Shown here: one piece after another, positions 44,421-53,144 of the stretch | How positions within the stretch are numbered: the first letter of the stretch is position 1 | Layout: every line of letters starts with the position of its first letter | Assembly (NCBI RefSeq): GCF_030733265.1 | Contig: NZ_JASHJI010000012.1 | Span: 115,563-179,562, forward strand | Direction: 5' to 3' | Origin: Roseibium sp. MMSF_3412 | GTDB lineage: Bacteria > Pseudomonadota > Alphaproteobacteria > Rhizobiales > Stappiaceae | DNA: 64,000 nt | Notes under the pieces: generated by a model | Database searches by the model: none | Seen by the model: the letters and a program-made list of their open reading frames with translations, nothing else | Told to the model about the DNA's origin: nothing | Position numbers and translations under genes: made by a program

Positions 44421-44427
44421 CCCAGCG

Positions 44428-44838
44428 CTAAGCTCCGATGGCAGCCAGTCCGGCCTTTGCAACCTCGATATCCTGTTCGCCTGATCCGGACCCGACACCA
44501 ATACCGCCCAAAAGGACGCCATCAAGCCGGATGGGCAGTCCACCGGGCAGTCCGGTGACCTTTCCTTCAGTTGCAAGTCCGATGGCGGTGCGCACGCTTT
44601 CCGGAATGTTGGTTGTTTCTCCGCCAATCGAGGCTGCAGTAAGCGCTTTGGCAAGCGCGCTTTTCCGGCTCAAGAACTTTGCCCCCGTCATCCGGACCTC
44701 CGCCAGCACTTCGCCATTGGCATCCACGATAACGATGCACTGGGGCTGCCCCATCGCTTCGGCCTTTGCCACTGCCGACGTCAAGACTGCCAACGCTCCT
44801 TGATGCGTCAACACTTTCGTTTCCCGGACAAAGCTCAT
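44428..44838 (-). CDS. HbpS/GlcG-like heme-binding family protein
   Basis: The 136-residue protein of the Haem_degrading (GlcG/HbpS, DUF336) fold shows VIVDANGEVLAEVRMTGAKF, SRKSALAKALTAASIG, GLPGGLPIRLDG and GGIGVGSGSGEQD. Members occur in glycolate, propanediol and sugar-acid operons; some bind heme or cobalamin, but their enzymatic role is unclear. A LacI-type operator identical in core to the idn operator lies 24 bases upstream of the start, so it probably belongs to the same regulon. It is transcribed alone. Confidence 0.85.
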   Translation of the reverse strand: MSFVRETKVLTHQGALAVLTSAVAKAEAMGQPQCIVIVDANGEVLAEVRMTGAKFLSRKSALAKALTAASIGGETTNIPESVRTAIGLATEGKVTGLPGGLPIRLDGVLLGGIGVGSGSGEQDIEVAKAGLAAIGA

Positions 44839-44861
44839 GTCAACTCCTGATCAATCGATTT

Positions 44862-44875
44862 TGTTATCGATAACA
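44862..44875. promoter_or_regulatory. LacI-type operator upstream of the HbpS-like gene
   Basis: TGTTATCGATAACA is a perfect 14-base palindrome identical to the core of the idn operator. It lies 24 bases ahead of the ATG, where bound repressor would cover the promoter. Confidence 0.8.
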
Positions 44876-44952
44876 TAACAGCGCTGACATGGAAATCAAT
44901 CCATCTGCCGTGTTCCCTCACCGTGAAGGCAAGAGCACCGTTCCCCGCACAG

Positions 44953-44983
44953 CAAAAAAGCAGCACCCGGTGCCGCTTTTTCT
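44953..44983 (-). terminator. Bidirectional terminator after the chemoreceptor gene
   Basis: A GC hairpin (GCAGCACC with GGTGCCGC, one mismatch) is flanked by six A on one side and five T on the other, so it can end transcription from the chemoreceptor gene on the minus strand and also stop plus-strand readthrough. Confidence 0.75.
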
Positions 44984-45039
44984 TAGTCTCCGTCATTCCG
45001 CCCGCCTGAACGGGCAGTGCAACAGCCGAGGCAGATGCC

Positions 45040-47613
45040 CTATGCGGCCGCGACTTTCGCCAGGAAGTCGTCAACAACACCCTTGAGGTGGCGTGCATGA
45101 TCGGCAACTTCGTTGGACGCCACTTCCACCTGGCCGGCGGACTGGGCTGCCTCGGCAACCGCGTTCATGACGCCGGAGATGTTGTTGGCAACACCTTGCG
45201 TGCCTTCTGCGGCATCGCGGACATTGCGCGAGATCTGCGCCGTGGATGCATCCTGTTCCTCGACCGCTGCGGCGATGGCTGACGTTGTCTCGTCTGCCTG
45301 CTCCATCGTGTCCCGGATTTCCTGGATGGCGACCACGGAGTCGGCGGTCGACGACTGGATCGCTTCAATCTGAGTGGCGATTTCCTCGGTTGCCTTCGAT
45401 GTCTGTGTCGCAAGTTCCTTGACCTCGGCGGCAACGACCGCGAAGCCTTTTCCAGCCTCGCCGGCACGTGCGGCCTCGATCGTGGCGTTGAGCGCCAGGA
45501 GGTTGGTCTGTTCCGCGATCGCGCGGATCAGTGTCACCACTTCGCCGATCTTGTTGGCCGATTCCGCAAGTTCGGAAACCTTCTCCGTCGTCATGCGGGC
45601 GCTGCCCGATGCGTTGGTGACGATCTCGGTCGCGCGGGAAACCTGCTCGCCGATTTCTGCAATCGACCCTGCAAGCTGCTCCGTCGCAGCGGCGACGGAC
45701 CCGACATTTTCCGAAGCGGCAGTGGAACTGCCTTCGGCTTCGGATGCCTGCGACGCCGTCTCGCTGGAAATCTGGCTCAGCACCTGCGCCGTGGCCTGCA
45801 TCTGTTCCATGTTCGCGGTGACGTTTCCGAGCACGGATTCGATTTCGTCGCGGAACTCCGTGATCATGGTGTCGATACGGGCCTGCCGCTCCAGCTGAGC
45901 GTTTTGCTCTTCGCGCGACACGGCTTCAAGATTGCTGCGCTCGATTGCATTTTCCTTGAACACCTCGACGGCCTTGGCCAGGTCTCCGATTTCATCGTTC
46001 CGGTTCGTGCCTGCGACCCGGACGTCAAGATGACCATCCGCAAGATCGCGTGTGATATTGACGAGACCGAGCAGCGGTTTGACGAGACCACGGTCGACGA
46101 CAAAGAGCCCGATAGCAGCTGCAATCACGAGGCTGGCGATTCCGATCCCGATCAGGGCCATCGATCCGTTATCGAGAAGCGCGTTGATCTGCTCCGTCGC
46201 ATGGTCGACGGCGGCCAGCTCGAGTTCGATGAGCGATGCCACCGACTGGCCGATGCGCTCGACCGCCGTGAACATTTCCGTCACCTGCTCGTTCGACTTC
46301 TGGGTGCTTCTCAGCTCCTCGAGATGATCGCTGAGCAGCCCGTTCTTCGGATCGCCATAGGAAAGCAGCTGCTCAAGCTGTGCCTGGATATCTTCCGACC
46401 CCAGTGCATCCAGACCGTCGCGCATATGCTTAGCATCGGCGGTGACCTTCTCCTGCAAGGGCACGAGCAGGGCTGCATCCTCCGTGAGACCACCTTGCAC
46501 GAGGGTCGCAACGAACTTGTTCGCAAACGCCTGTGCTTCAAGCGTGGTTTTGAGCTGACCGACCTGGTTGTTCAGGAGATCGGAGATGATCGCAGAATTC
46601 TCGGTGACGGCCTCTTCGGTGTCGATCGTCAGCGTGAACAGCTGATCGTCTATCTGCATGATCAGCGCATCGTCGATGGTCTTCTGCAGGCCGATGGCTT
46701 CATGCAGGGTCTTCTTCTGCTCATGGGACGAAATCGCGCCGGAGCCGCTCTTGGCAAGTGTCTTTTCAACGAGTGCGGCAAGCTGGTCGAAATTCTCCTC
46801 AGCGCCTGTGACCAGTTCCATGGACGCCAGTTCTTCGCGGTATTCGGCGATCTTTGTTTGCGTCGCGATGATTTTGTCTTCGAACAGCGTCAGAAGCGCC
46901 GGATCATCGACAAAGGCGACCGTTTCGGCGAGGCCGACAAGCAGGTTGGTCTCCGCGCGCAGTTCAAGATAGAGCCGCAGCTTGGCCATTTCCTTGTTGG
47001 CAAGATTGTCGACCAGGTCCCTGCTCTGTGCAGCGGCATCCTCGCCGCCCAGCACAACCGTGAAATAGGCGTCGTCCACGATCGGCGTTATTGCACTGTT
47101 CACACCGTCATAGGCCTTGAACAGAGCCGCCATGCGGGCGTCCTTGGCTTCGCGTGCGGCAATTTTCTCTTTCGTCGCCTGGTCAAGCACACCGAGGCGT
47201 TCCTGGAAAGTCTGGCTCTGCGAAAAGAGCTCGTTGACGATGTCCCGGTTCGCATCCGACGCGACGAAGGTGGATTCGATCTGCTCGATCAGGGCCACGG
47301 AATTCTGAAGGGCGCGGAAGGACACTTCCTGCGACTGGAGCGTGACGCTGTTGGCAACAGCTGCGGCCGCCGTCGCGACTTCCGTACTGGTGAGCGCAAG
47401 CTGGGCCGCGTTTTCAATCGAGGGCAGTCTGTTCTCAGACAGATCCGAAAAGCCGCTCTCGACCCGCTGGAACGAAAAAAGCCCGATGCCGATCGCTGTC
47501 GCGGTCAGCAGGACCAGACCTGCAAATGCGGAGAAGAGTTTGCCCCGGGTTCTCAACTTCAACGCTGAACCCTTTGGAAGCAAACCCGAAAAAATGTTTC
47601 TGTACCCAGCCAT
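45040..47613 (-). CDS. Methyl-accepting chemotaxis protein with large helical sensor domain
   Basis: The 857-residue chemoreceptor has a first membrane helix at about 26-48 and a long, mostly helical periplasmic domain of about 430 residues. A second helix lies at about 484-507 ([21 protein letters not shown]), then HAMP to about 560. The cytoplasmic signalling domain contains the conserved hairpin tip [19 protein letters not shown]. There is no C-terminal CheR-tethering pentapeptide. It couples ligand sensing to CheA/CheW. An amino-acid-type binding protein gene lies 105 bases upstream on the same strand, separated by a terminator; the ligand is unknown. Confidence 0.93.
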   Translation of the reverse strand: MAGYRNIFSGLLPKGSALKLRTRGKLFSAFAGLVLLTATAIGIGLFSFQRVESGFSDLSENRLPSIENAAQLALTSTEVATAAAAVANSVTLQSQEVSFRALQNSVALIEQIESTFVASDANRDIVNELFSQSQTFQERLGVLDQATKEKIAAREAKDARMAALFKAYDGVNSAITPIVDDAYFTVVLGGEDAAAQSRDLVDNLANKEMAKLRLYLELRAETNLLVGLAETVAFVDDPALLTLFEDKIIATQTKIAEYREELASMELVTGAEENFDQLAALVEKTLAKSGSGAISSHEQKKTLHEAIGLQKTIDDALIMQIDDQLFTLTIDTEEAVTENSAIISDLLNNQVGQLKTTLEAQAFANKFVATLVQGGLTEDAALLVPLQEKVTADAKHMRDGLDALGSEDIQAQLEQLLSYGDPKNGLLSDHLEELRSTQKSNEQVTEMFTAVERIGQSVASLIELELAAVDHATEQINALLDNGSMALIGIGIASLVIAAAIGLFVVDRGLVKPLLGLVNITRDLADGHLDVRVAGTNRNDEIGDLAKAVEVFKENAIERSNLEAVSREEQNAQLERQARIDTMITEFRDEIESVLGNVTANMEQMQATAQVLSQISSETASQASEAEGSSTAASENVGSVAAATEQLAGSIAEIGEQVSRATEIVTNASGSARMTTEKVSELAESANKIGEVVTLIRAIAEQTNLLALNATIEAARAGEAGKGFAVVAAEVKELATQTSKATEEIATQIEAIQSSTADSVVAIQEIRDTMEQADETTSAIAAAVEEQDASTAQISRNVRDAAEGTQGVANNISGVMNAVAEAAQSAGQVEVASNEVADHARHLKGVVDDFLAKVAAA

Positions 47614-47680
47614 GTCCCCGACAGTCCTCTCAGAACAAATGTCTGCCCTATCACCTGACCCCAGATGGAAAAATGTAGTT

Positions 47681-47706
47681 CGCTGGCCCGGATTTCCGGG
47701 CCAGCG
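47681..47706 (-). terminator. Hairpin terminator after the amino-acid-type binding protein gene
   Basis: A perfect 11-bp stem (CGCTGGCCCGG and its complement) with loop AAAT begins 12 bases after the stop; on the minus strand it is followed after eight bases by a run of five T. It separates the binding protein gene from the chemoreceptor gene. Confidence 0.75.
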
Positions 47707-47718
47707 AACATGTCCGGA

Positions 47719-48885
47719 TTAGCTTGCCGGCTTGTCGATCGGCGAGAAACCGCCGTCTTTCTGAATGGTCGTCAGGAACACGTCGTTCATGCCCTGATTG
47801 TCATCCTGACCGAAGGACAGCGTCACACCGCCCATGTCGAAGTCACCGGTGTTCCAGTAAGCGTTCAGGAAGTTCTCGCGGGTGACGTCCTTGCCGGCTT
47901 TCTCCAGGCCCATGACAGCCAGACGACCGACGACATAACCTTCCAGCGTGACGAACCCGGGCTCGGCAGACGGATCCTTCGCCTTCAGAGCAGCCTGATA
48001 TTCCTTCACGAGCGGAACGGTCGTGTCCCACGGGAACGGAACAACCTGCGAGATGATCACGCCCTCGCCTGCATCGCCAAGTTCAGCTGATAGGGCTTTC
48101 GAACCGACGAAGGAGATGTTGACGAACTCGGCGTCCATCTTGACCTTCTTGGCAAGCTTGATGAATTCCGCGATCGGCTTGTAGGCGCCGACCATGACAA
48201 CGGCCTGCGGCTTTGCCTTGCGGATTTCCAGGAGAGCAGACTTAACCGCCGTCGTGTTGCGCTGGTAGGTGCCTTCTGCAACCAGTTCCAGTCCGCGCTT
48301 TTCCATAGCGGCCTGAACACCTGCAAGACCCACGCGGCCAAAACCGTCGTCCTGATAGAGAATGGCGATCTTGTCGAGGCCGAGAGCGCCGTTCAGATGC
48401 TCGATCCATGCCTCTGTCTCAGCCGCATAGGTTGCGCGGACATTGACGATATTGCCATGCGCCGGGTCACGCAGGAAGCCTGCACCTGTGAACGGACCGA
48501 CAAACGGAACCTTTGCTGCCGTCGCGATCGGCTGCGTCGCCTTGGAAGTCGGCGTTCCGACAGGACCGATCAGGCCAAATACCTTCTTGTCGTTGATCAG
48601 CGTATTCACGGCAGCGATGGAGCGGTCCGGCTCATAGCCGTCATCCATGCTCACCAGCTCAACCATACGGCCATGTACGCCACCTGCGGCGTTCGCCTCG
48701 GCAAAGGCCGCTTCAATACCAAGTTTCATTCCGGTTCCAAGCGCCGCTGCCGGACCTTCGAGAGCCGCCGCCTGGCCGAACAGGATTTTGGTGTCGCTGA
48801 CACCATCTTCAGCAAACGCCGGACCGAACGACATCATAAGAGATGCGGCCAGCGTGGAAACAAGTGCATTACGCAGTGTAGACAT
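47719..48885 (-). CDS. Branched-chain amino acid-type periplasmic binding protein
   Basis: The 388-residue periplasmic protein starts at the ATG after a GGGGGA site. Its signal peptide ends ...MMSFGPAFA, followed by EDGVSDTKILFGQAAALEGP, typical of the ABC LivK-like family (GLIGPVGTPTSKATQPIA, ILYQDDGFGRVGLAGV). No permease or ATPase genes are adjacent, so it either feeds an importer elsewhere or serves as a sensor input, for example for the neighbouring chemoreceptor. The ligand is not predictable. Confidence 0.9.
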   Translation of the reverse strand: MSTLRNALVSTLAASLMMSFGPAFAEDGVSDTKILFGQAAALEGPAAALGTGMKLGIEAAFAEANAAGGVHGRMVELVSMDDGYEPDRSIAAVNTLINDKKVFGLIGPVGTPTSKATQPIATAAKVPFVGPFTGAGFLRDPAHGNIVNVRATYAAETEAWIEHLNGALGLDKIAILYQDDGFGRVGLAGVQAAMEKRGLELVAEGTYQRNTTAVKSALLEIRKAKPQAVVMVGAYKPIAEFIKLAKKVKMDAEFVNISFVGSKALSAELGDAGEGVIISQVVPFPWDTTVPLVKEYQAALKAKDPSAEPGFVTLEGYVVGRLAVMGLEKAGKDVTRENFLNAYWNTGDFDMGGVTLSFGQDDNQGMNDVFLTTIQKDGGFSPIDKPAS

Positions 48886-49507
48886 CGTTTGAAGTCCCCC
48901 TAGAGTGTGCAGCGCACAAACAAGCGCCATGAACTCAAGGTAGTACAAAAGTATTAATAACTTGTATTTCCGAAAACTACACTTCATTTGCGAATTATTA
49001 CAATATCAAAACATGAGCCAGTGAGACAACAATTAAATTTAACCAAGTCATTGTGACATATTGAAAGTTCGGAAAAAACTTTTCTGACAAAAATTATGGA
49101 AATATTAAGTTGGTTGTTTTCTCGAGACAAAGAAACATGAATTACTTGCCGTAAGGGCACACTATACTAGGAGCCGACTTTCCGGGGCCCTAAAAATTCT
49201 CCCTAACTACAAGGCCGGTTGTGTTCAACATACGCGCCGCAAGATTAGGAAATCGCCGACCACCGCTCCCTGGTTGCAGGCAAGGGTGTATTTGCGGATC
49301 AAGCTCCGCAGCTTTCCTGTAAAACTGCCTTGAAAGCGTTTACTAAAAATTACGTGGTTGTTGAGCGGTATTTCCCCAACGTAATTTCGTGAAAGCATCT
49401 GAAAAACATCTAAACGAAGCGGGAATAATCCTGAACGTGATGAAAATCACGACATTGAATCAGGGACTGACATATGCGAGCCGGATGTTTATTGAGGAAA
49501 CTCTACG
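48886..49507. other. AT-rich divergent intergenic region
   Basis: These 622 bases lie between the binding protein gene (minus) and the amidase-like gene (plus). Roughly 48940-49140 is much richer in A and T than the rest of the window and must hold the promoter of the binding protein gene. No operator, RNA or conserved repeat was recognised, and no immunity-type small gene for the amidase could be supported. Confidence 0.5.
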
Positions 49508-50440
49508 ATGCCACTCACCAATCCATTGTTCAGGGACAATCAACGAATACGCAACGCTGCGGAAAATGCACCGCCAATGCGCCGCGGCGAGCGCGACACG
49601 GACGCTGTCCGCATTCTGCAGAACGCATTGATCGCGGTGAATGCCGCCACTATGCGGCGCTCGATCCGGGCGGACGGAACCCTTGACGGCGATTATGGCG
49701 GAGAGACTGTGGCGGCCGTCTCCAGGTTTCAGGAGATGAAGGGGCAGGCTGACGACGGCCGCGGCGACGGCATCGCCGGACGCCTGACCTGGCTGGCGCT
49801 GGACCGCGATGCCCCGCACCAGCCGGCCCAGGTCAGCATCACACCCGCACCCGTCGTCACGCCAAATGCCGAGAGCGCCCAGACTTTGGGTCCCGGCTCT
49901 GTCCGGCCGCCGACGGCAACCGTTCTCCTGCGCGAATACCGCCGCTTCCGGGAAGTCAACGGGTTGCCCTGCGCACAGGACATCACCAACCAATGTGCGA
50001 TCCGCATGAGCGTTGCATTGATGCGCGCCGATATCGGATTCCATTTCGACCGCACCAGGATCCGCTACACGCACTCGGCGTCGAACAGAAGATGCGGGAC
50101 CGGAGTGGCACACAACGCCAGCGCCTCCCGTCTGATTGCGTATCTGCGGGAATTCTGGACCTTCCAGCGCTATTCCAAGGCCGGCACAAACGCGCTGACG
50201 GCCGCACAGATCGAACAGGCGATCGCTGGCCGCCCCGGCATCATCTACTTCGAGGATTGTTTTCAGCGTTCGGACGGAACCGCCGGAGACCATATCGATT
50301 TCTGGGACGGGTCCAGGGTCATGAACGACCGGCTTGACTACAACGGCCCGGGCGAACGTGAACCGGGTGACGGCCCTTCGAGCAGCCGTTGGTTCCGGAA
50401 CATCCGGCGGGAGTTGCTCTTCCTGCAGATCCCGGCCTGA
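49508..50440 (+). CDS. Peptidoglycan-binding domain fused to Tae4-like amidase (putative T6SS effector)
   Basis: The 310-residue protein starts after GAGGAA. Residues about 28-100 form a PG_binding_1-like repeat (TDAVRILQNALIAV, TLDGDYGGETVAAVSRFQ, GIAGRLTWLAL), followed by a Pro/Thr-rich linker. The C-terminal 170 residues match the Tae4 family of type VI secretion amidases: YRRFREVNGL, nucleophile Cys163 in NQCAIRMSVAL, and His262 in GIIYFE...GDHIDFWDGSR. Tae4 cuts the D-Glu-mDAP bond of peptidoglycan in rival cells. There is no signal peptide. No secretion genes and no immunity gene lie beside it, so its role as an effector is inferred. Confidence 0.72.
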   Translation: MPLTNPLFRDNQRIRNAAENAPPMRRGERDTDAVRILQNALIAVNAATMRRSIRADGTLDGDYGGETVAAVSRFQEMKGQADDGRGDGIAGRLTWLALDRDAPHQPAQVSITPAPVVTPNAESAQTLGPGSVRPPTATVLLREYRRFREVNGLPCAQDITNQCAIRMSVALMRADIGFHFDRTRIRYTHSASNRRCGTGVAHNASASRLIAYLREFWTFQRYSKAGTNALTAAQIEQAIAGRPGIIYFEDCFQRSDGTAGDHIDFWDGSRVMNDRLDYNGPGEREPGDGPSSSRWFRNIRRELLFLQIPA

Positions 50441-50484
50441 CGCGGATCGAGACATGCCTCCCACACGGCATCCGACACAAAAGA

Positions 50485-50510
50485 TCCGGAGGCCGGGATC
50501 GGCCTCCGGA
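50485..50510. terminator. Terminator between convergent amidase and GMC genes
   Basis: A perfect 10-bp stem (TCCGGAGGCC with GGCCTCCGGA) and 6-base loop lies between the two stops. On the minus strand it is followed by ATCTTTTG, so it mainly serves the GMC operon. Confidence 0.75.
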
Positions 50511-50530
50511 GATACGTTTCGCAGTGCTCT

Positions 50531-52102
50531 TTAGAGCGTGCCTGCGCTCATTTCACTGGCGATGTGATCCGCCTGCCGGATTGCCAGTGCAACGATCGTG
50601 AGCGTCGGGTTTTCAGCTGCACCGGTCGTGAACTGCGATCCGTCCGAAATGAACAGGTTGGCGATGTCATGGGTCTGCCCCCACCTGTTCACGACACCGT
50701 CCCGCGGGTTCTCCGACATGCGGTTGGTGCCCAGGTTATGGGTCGAGGGATAGGGTGGTGTCGGGAACGTGCGTGTCGCCCCCACCGCCTCGTAGACCGC
50801 AGCGCCCTGCCTGTAGGCATGATTGCGCATCGCAATGTCATTTGGATGGTCGCTGAAATGCACATTGGCGACCGGCAGGCCCCACTGATCCTTGACATCG
50901 TGATTGAGCGTCACCCGGTTGGTTTCCTGCGGCATGTCCTCACCGACCAGCCACATGCCGGCCATGTTTTCATACTGGTCGAGGGCGGACGTGAACTCCC
51001 GGCCCCAGGCACCCGGGTCAAGGAACGCCGCCATGAACGGAATGCCCAGCGCGAGCGTTTCCATTTCATAGCCCCCGACAAATCCGCGCGACGGGTCATG
51101 CCGCGATTCATCCTGGATGATCCCGGCCATCGTCGTGCCGCGCCACATGCGGACAGGCTTGTCGAAGACCGCATAAACGGAGCCTGTCATGTGCCGCATG
51201 TAGTTGCGTCCGACCTGTCCGCTGGAATTCGCCAGTCCGTCCGGAAACATCGCCGATGCCGAATTGAGCAGCATGCGCGGGGATTCGAAGGAGTTTCCGG
51301 CCACGCAAACGATACGGGCCTTCTGCATTTGCAAGTTGCCGTCCTTGTCGAAGTACTCGACCCCCGTCACTTTTCCATCCGGGTTATGCAGGATCCTGGC
51401 AACATGAGCGCGCTCGCGGACCTCAAGGTTCCCGGTCGCCTCGCCCCGGGGGATGTCGGTATAGGCGGCGGACCATTTCGCCCCCCATTTGCACCCCTGG
51501 AAGCAGAAACCGGTCTGTTGGCACGGCAGACGCTCGTCAAAGTCCTCTGCGTTGATCGCCATCCGGCCCGTGTGCACGTCCTTGTAGCCGAGTTCCCGTG
51601 CGCCTTTCTCGAACACGAGATAGTTGTTGTTCCCCGGCAATCCGGGACGGCCGTTGGTCCGGGTCACGCCAAGCTTGTCTTCGGCCTTCGCGTACCAGGG
51701 TTCCATTTCCTCGGCATCGATTGGCCAGTCGAGCAGGCTGGCGCCCTGAACATCTCCATAGGTTGTCGCCGCCTTCCACTCGTGCGGCTGGAAGCGAAGG
51801 GACGCCCCGGCCCAGTGCGTTGTCGTGCCGCCGACAGCCTTCACGATCCAGGCAGGAAGTCCTGAAAAGTCCTTGGACACGCGCCAGTCGCCGCTTGTCG
51901 TGCGCGGGTCAACCCAGGCAAGCTGTCCGAAACTCTCCCACTCGTCGTTGACATAATCCTCCGGCAGATACCGCCCGCCCGCTTCAAGGGCGACCACACT
52001 GACGCCCTTCTGCGCCAGTTCGTTGGCAAGAACGCCGCCGCCGGCGCCGGTTCCGATAACGACGACAACAGTGTCGTCGTTCAGATCAAATGGTGCAGCC
52101 AT
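50531..52102 (-). CDS. GMC family FAD-dependent dehydrogenase (gluconate 2-dehydrogenase large-subunit type)
   Basis: The 523-residue protein has the FAD-binding VVVIGTGAGGGVLANELAQKG near residues 12-32, GGTTTHWAG, and a C-terminal His-Asn catalytic region (HNLGTNRM and TGAAENPTLTIVALAIRQAD). It resembles flavoprotein subunits of membrane-bound gluconate, sorbitol or fructose dehydrogenases. There is no signal peptide of its own; it likely rides out through the Tat system with the small subunit encoded 21 bases upstream. A cytochrome c subunit gene, normally third in such operons, is absent here. Confidence 0.86.
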   Translation of the reverse strand: MAAPFDLNDDTVVVVIGTGAGGGVLANELAQKGVSVVALEAGGRYLPEDYVNDEWESFGQLAWVDPRTTSGDWRVSKDFSGLPAWIVKAVGGTTTHWAGASLRFQPHEWKAATTYGDVQGASLLDWPIDAEEMEPWYAKAEDKLGVTRTNGRPGLPGNNNYLVFEKGARELGYKDVHTGRMAINAEDFDERLPCQQTGFCFQGCKWGAKWSAAYTDIPRGEATGNLEVRERAHVARILHNPDGKVTGVEYFDKDGNLQMQKARIVCVAGNSFESPRMLLNSASAMFPDGLANSSGQVGRNYMRHMTGSVYAVFDKPVRMWRGTTMAGIIQDESRHDPSRGFVGGYEMETLALGIPFMAAFLDPGAWGREFTSALDQYENMAGMWLVGEDMPQETNRVTLNHDVKDQWGLPVANVHFSDHPNDIAMRNHAYRQGAAVYEAVGATRTFPTPPYPSTHNLGTNRMSENPRDGVVNRWGQTHDIANLFISDGSQFTTGAAENPTLTIVALAIRQADHIASEMSAGTL

Positions 52103-52123
52103 AGTCCTGTCCTCCCCTACGGC

Positions 52124-52648
52124 TCAAAGCCAGTTGATGTCGTTGAAGCCGCGGTCGATATAACCGCCCTTGGAATAGCTTTCGCCCTCATAGCCGAAGA
52201 TCGGCCAGACGGCTTTCTGGTTGTAGAGCCCGGTCACAAGACCGCCGCGGATCTTCTGGAAAAACGCGCTCTCTTCCATGTTGCGCAGGATATCCACCCG
52301 GTCGCGCTCCCATCCGGTGCCCAGATATCCGTCATGCCCCTTGCCCTGCGCCGCCGCATCAAGAGCCGCTATTCCGGCTTCGACCTCTTCGGCAAGGTCC
52401 GAATTGTCGTAGCCTTGCACCGCGATCACATAAAACTCGTCGGCGATGCGGTCATGCGGGTAGATGTCCCTGGCCATCTGCACCAGCGTTGCAAAGGTTT
52501 CCGGCTTCAAGGTGGTCACCTCGGCCGCCCAGGCCGCGTCCCTGGCAGCGATGAAACCTGACCCGATCACGAACGAAGCGCCAGCTGCGCTTGCGCTCAA
52601 TAGCAATTGCCTGCGGCTGAGGCCCCTCGGCCCGTTTGCCTTCCTCAT
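52124..52648 (-). CDS. Gluconate 2-dehydrogenase subunit 3 family protein (Tat-exported)
   Basis: The 174-residue protein starts at the ATG after GGGAGGAGAGAAG. The N-terminus LSRRQLLLSASAAGASFVIG is a twin-arginine signal, giving a mature periplasmic protein from about residue 38. The body matches subunit 3 of GMC-type dehydrogenases (ETFATLVQMARDIYPHDRIA). This small subunit exports and stabilises the flavoprotein encoded just downstream. The frame is open further upstream into the glyoxalase gene but without similarity. Confidence 0.86.
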   Translation of the reverse strand: MRKANGPRGLSRRQLLLSASAAGASFVIGSGFIAARDAAWAAEVTTLKPETFATLVQMARDIYPHDRIADEFYVIAVQGYDNSDLAEEVEAGIAALDAAAQGKGHDGYLGTGWERDRVDILRNMEESAFFQKIRGGLVTGLYNQKAVWPIFGYEGESYSKGGYIDRGFNDINWL

Positions 52649-52670
52649 CTTCTCTCCTCCCTCTTGATCG

Positions 52671-53066
52671 TTATTGGAAGCGGCCTCCCCGCTCGAGCAC
52701 CTCGATCTGGTACCCGTCCGGATCCGCAACGAAGAAAAACCGGGCGACCAGTTCCCCCGCCGGTGCGAATTCGACAAGTTTTCGTGGATTGAGCCCCTCG
52801 GCCTCGAAACGCGCGTGCTCGGCGTCGAGATCTTCAACGGAAACCGCAAAATGGCCGTAACCGTCGCCGAGGTCATACGCGGCGGTCTGCGACTTGTTCA
52901 CCGTGAGTTCGAGCTCGAAGTCGCTTTCCGGATTGCTCAGGTAAATGAGAGCGAATTCTGGGAAATCCAGGCGGTCCTTGACCGTCAGTCCGAACGCCTT
53001 TTCGTAAAAGGCAAGCGACCGCCCTTCGTCCAGAACGCGGATCATGGAGTGAATAGCTTTGGCCAA
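52671..53066 (-). CDS. VOC superfamily protein (glyoxalase I-like)
   Basis: The 131-residue protein has the glyoxalase fold of two beta-alpha-beta-beta-beta units: HSMIRVLDEGRSLAFYEKAF and, in the second half, GHFAVSVEDLDAEHARFEAE. Likely metal ligands are His6, Glu near 54 (ELELTV), His near 76 and Glu near 124 (YQIEVLERGG), as in lactoylglutathione lyase. It may detoxify methylglyoxal or act on a related substrate. It lies 22 bases upstream of the subunit 3 gene and so probably shares its transcript. Confidence 0.85.
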   Translation of the reverse strand: MAKAIHSMIRVLDEGRSLAFYEKAFGLTVKDRLDFPEFALIYLSNPESDFELELTVNKSQTAAYDLGDGYGHFAVSVEDLDAEHARFEAEGLNPRKLVEFAPAGELVARFFFVADPDGYQIEVLERGGRFQ

Positions 53067-53124
53067 AAGACCGTCCTCCCGCTGCTGTGACTAGGCGGAA
53101 GGGTAGAAGGCATGGCAACGGGTG

Positions 53125-53144
53125 GGTGGTATACTTATACCACC
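53125..53144. promoter_or_regulatory. Perfect 20-base palindrome at the end of the RHH gene
   Basis: The palindrome GGTGGTATA-CT-TATACCACC has 9-base arms and a 2-base centre. It covers the stop codon of the ribbon-helix-helix gene and lies about 60 bases before the glyoxalase-like gene. It could be an operator for the downstream operon; without a T run, a terminator is less likely. Confidence 0.5.

Noticed and set aside
45904..47568. Plus-strand open frame of about 550 codons opposite the chemoreceptor
   Set aside because: Shadow of the chemoreceptor gene, which has HAMP and signalling motifs on the minus strand.
49389..49631. Small plus-strand frame before the Tae4-like gene considered as an immunity gene
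   Set aside because: It overlaps the amidase gene in another frame, lacks a signal peptide and shows no Tai4 features.
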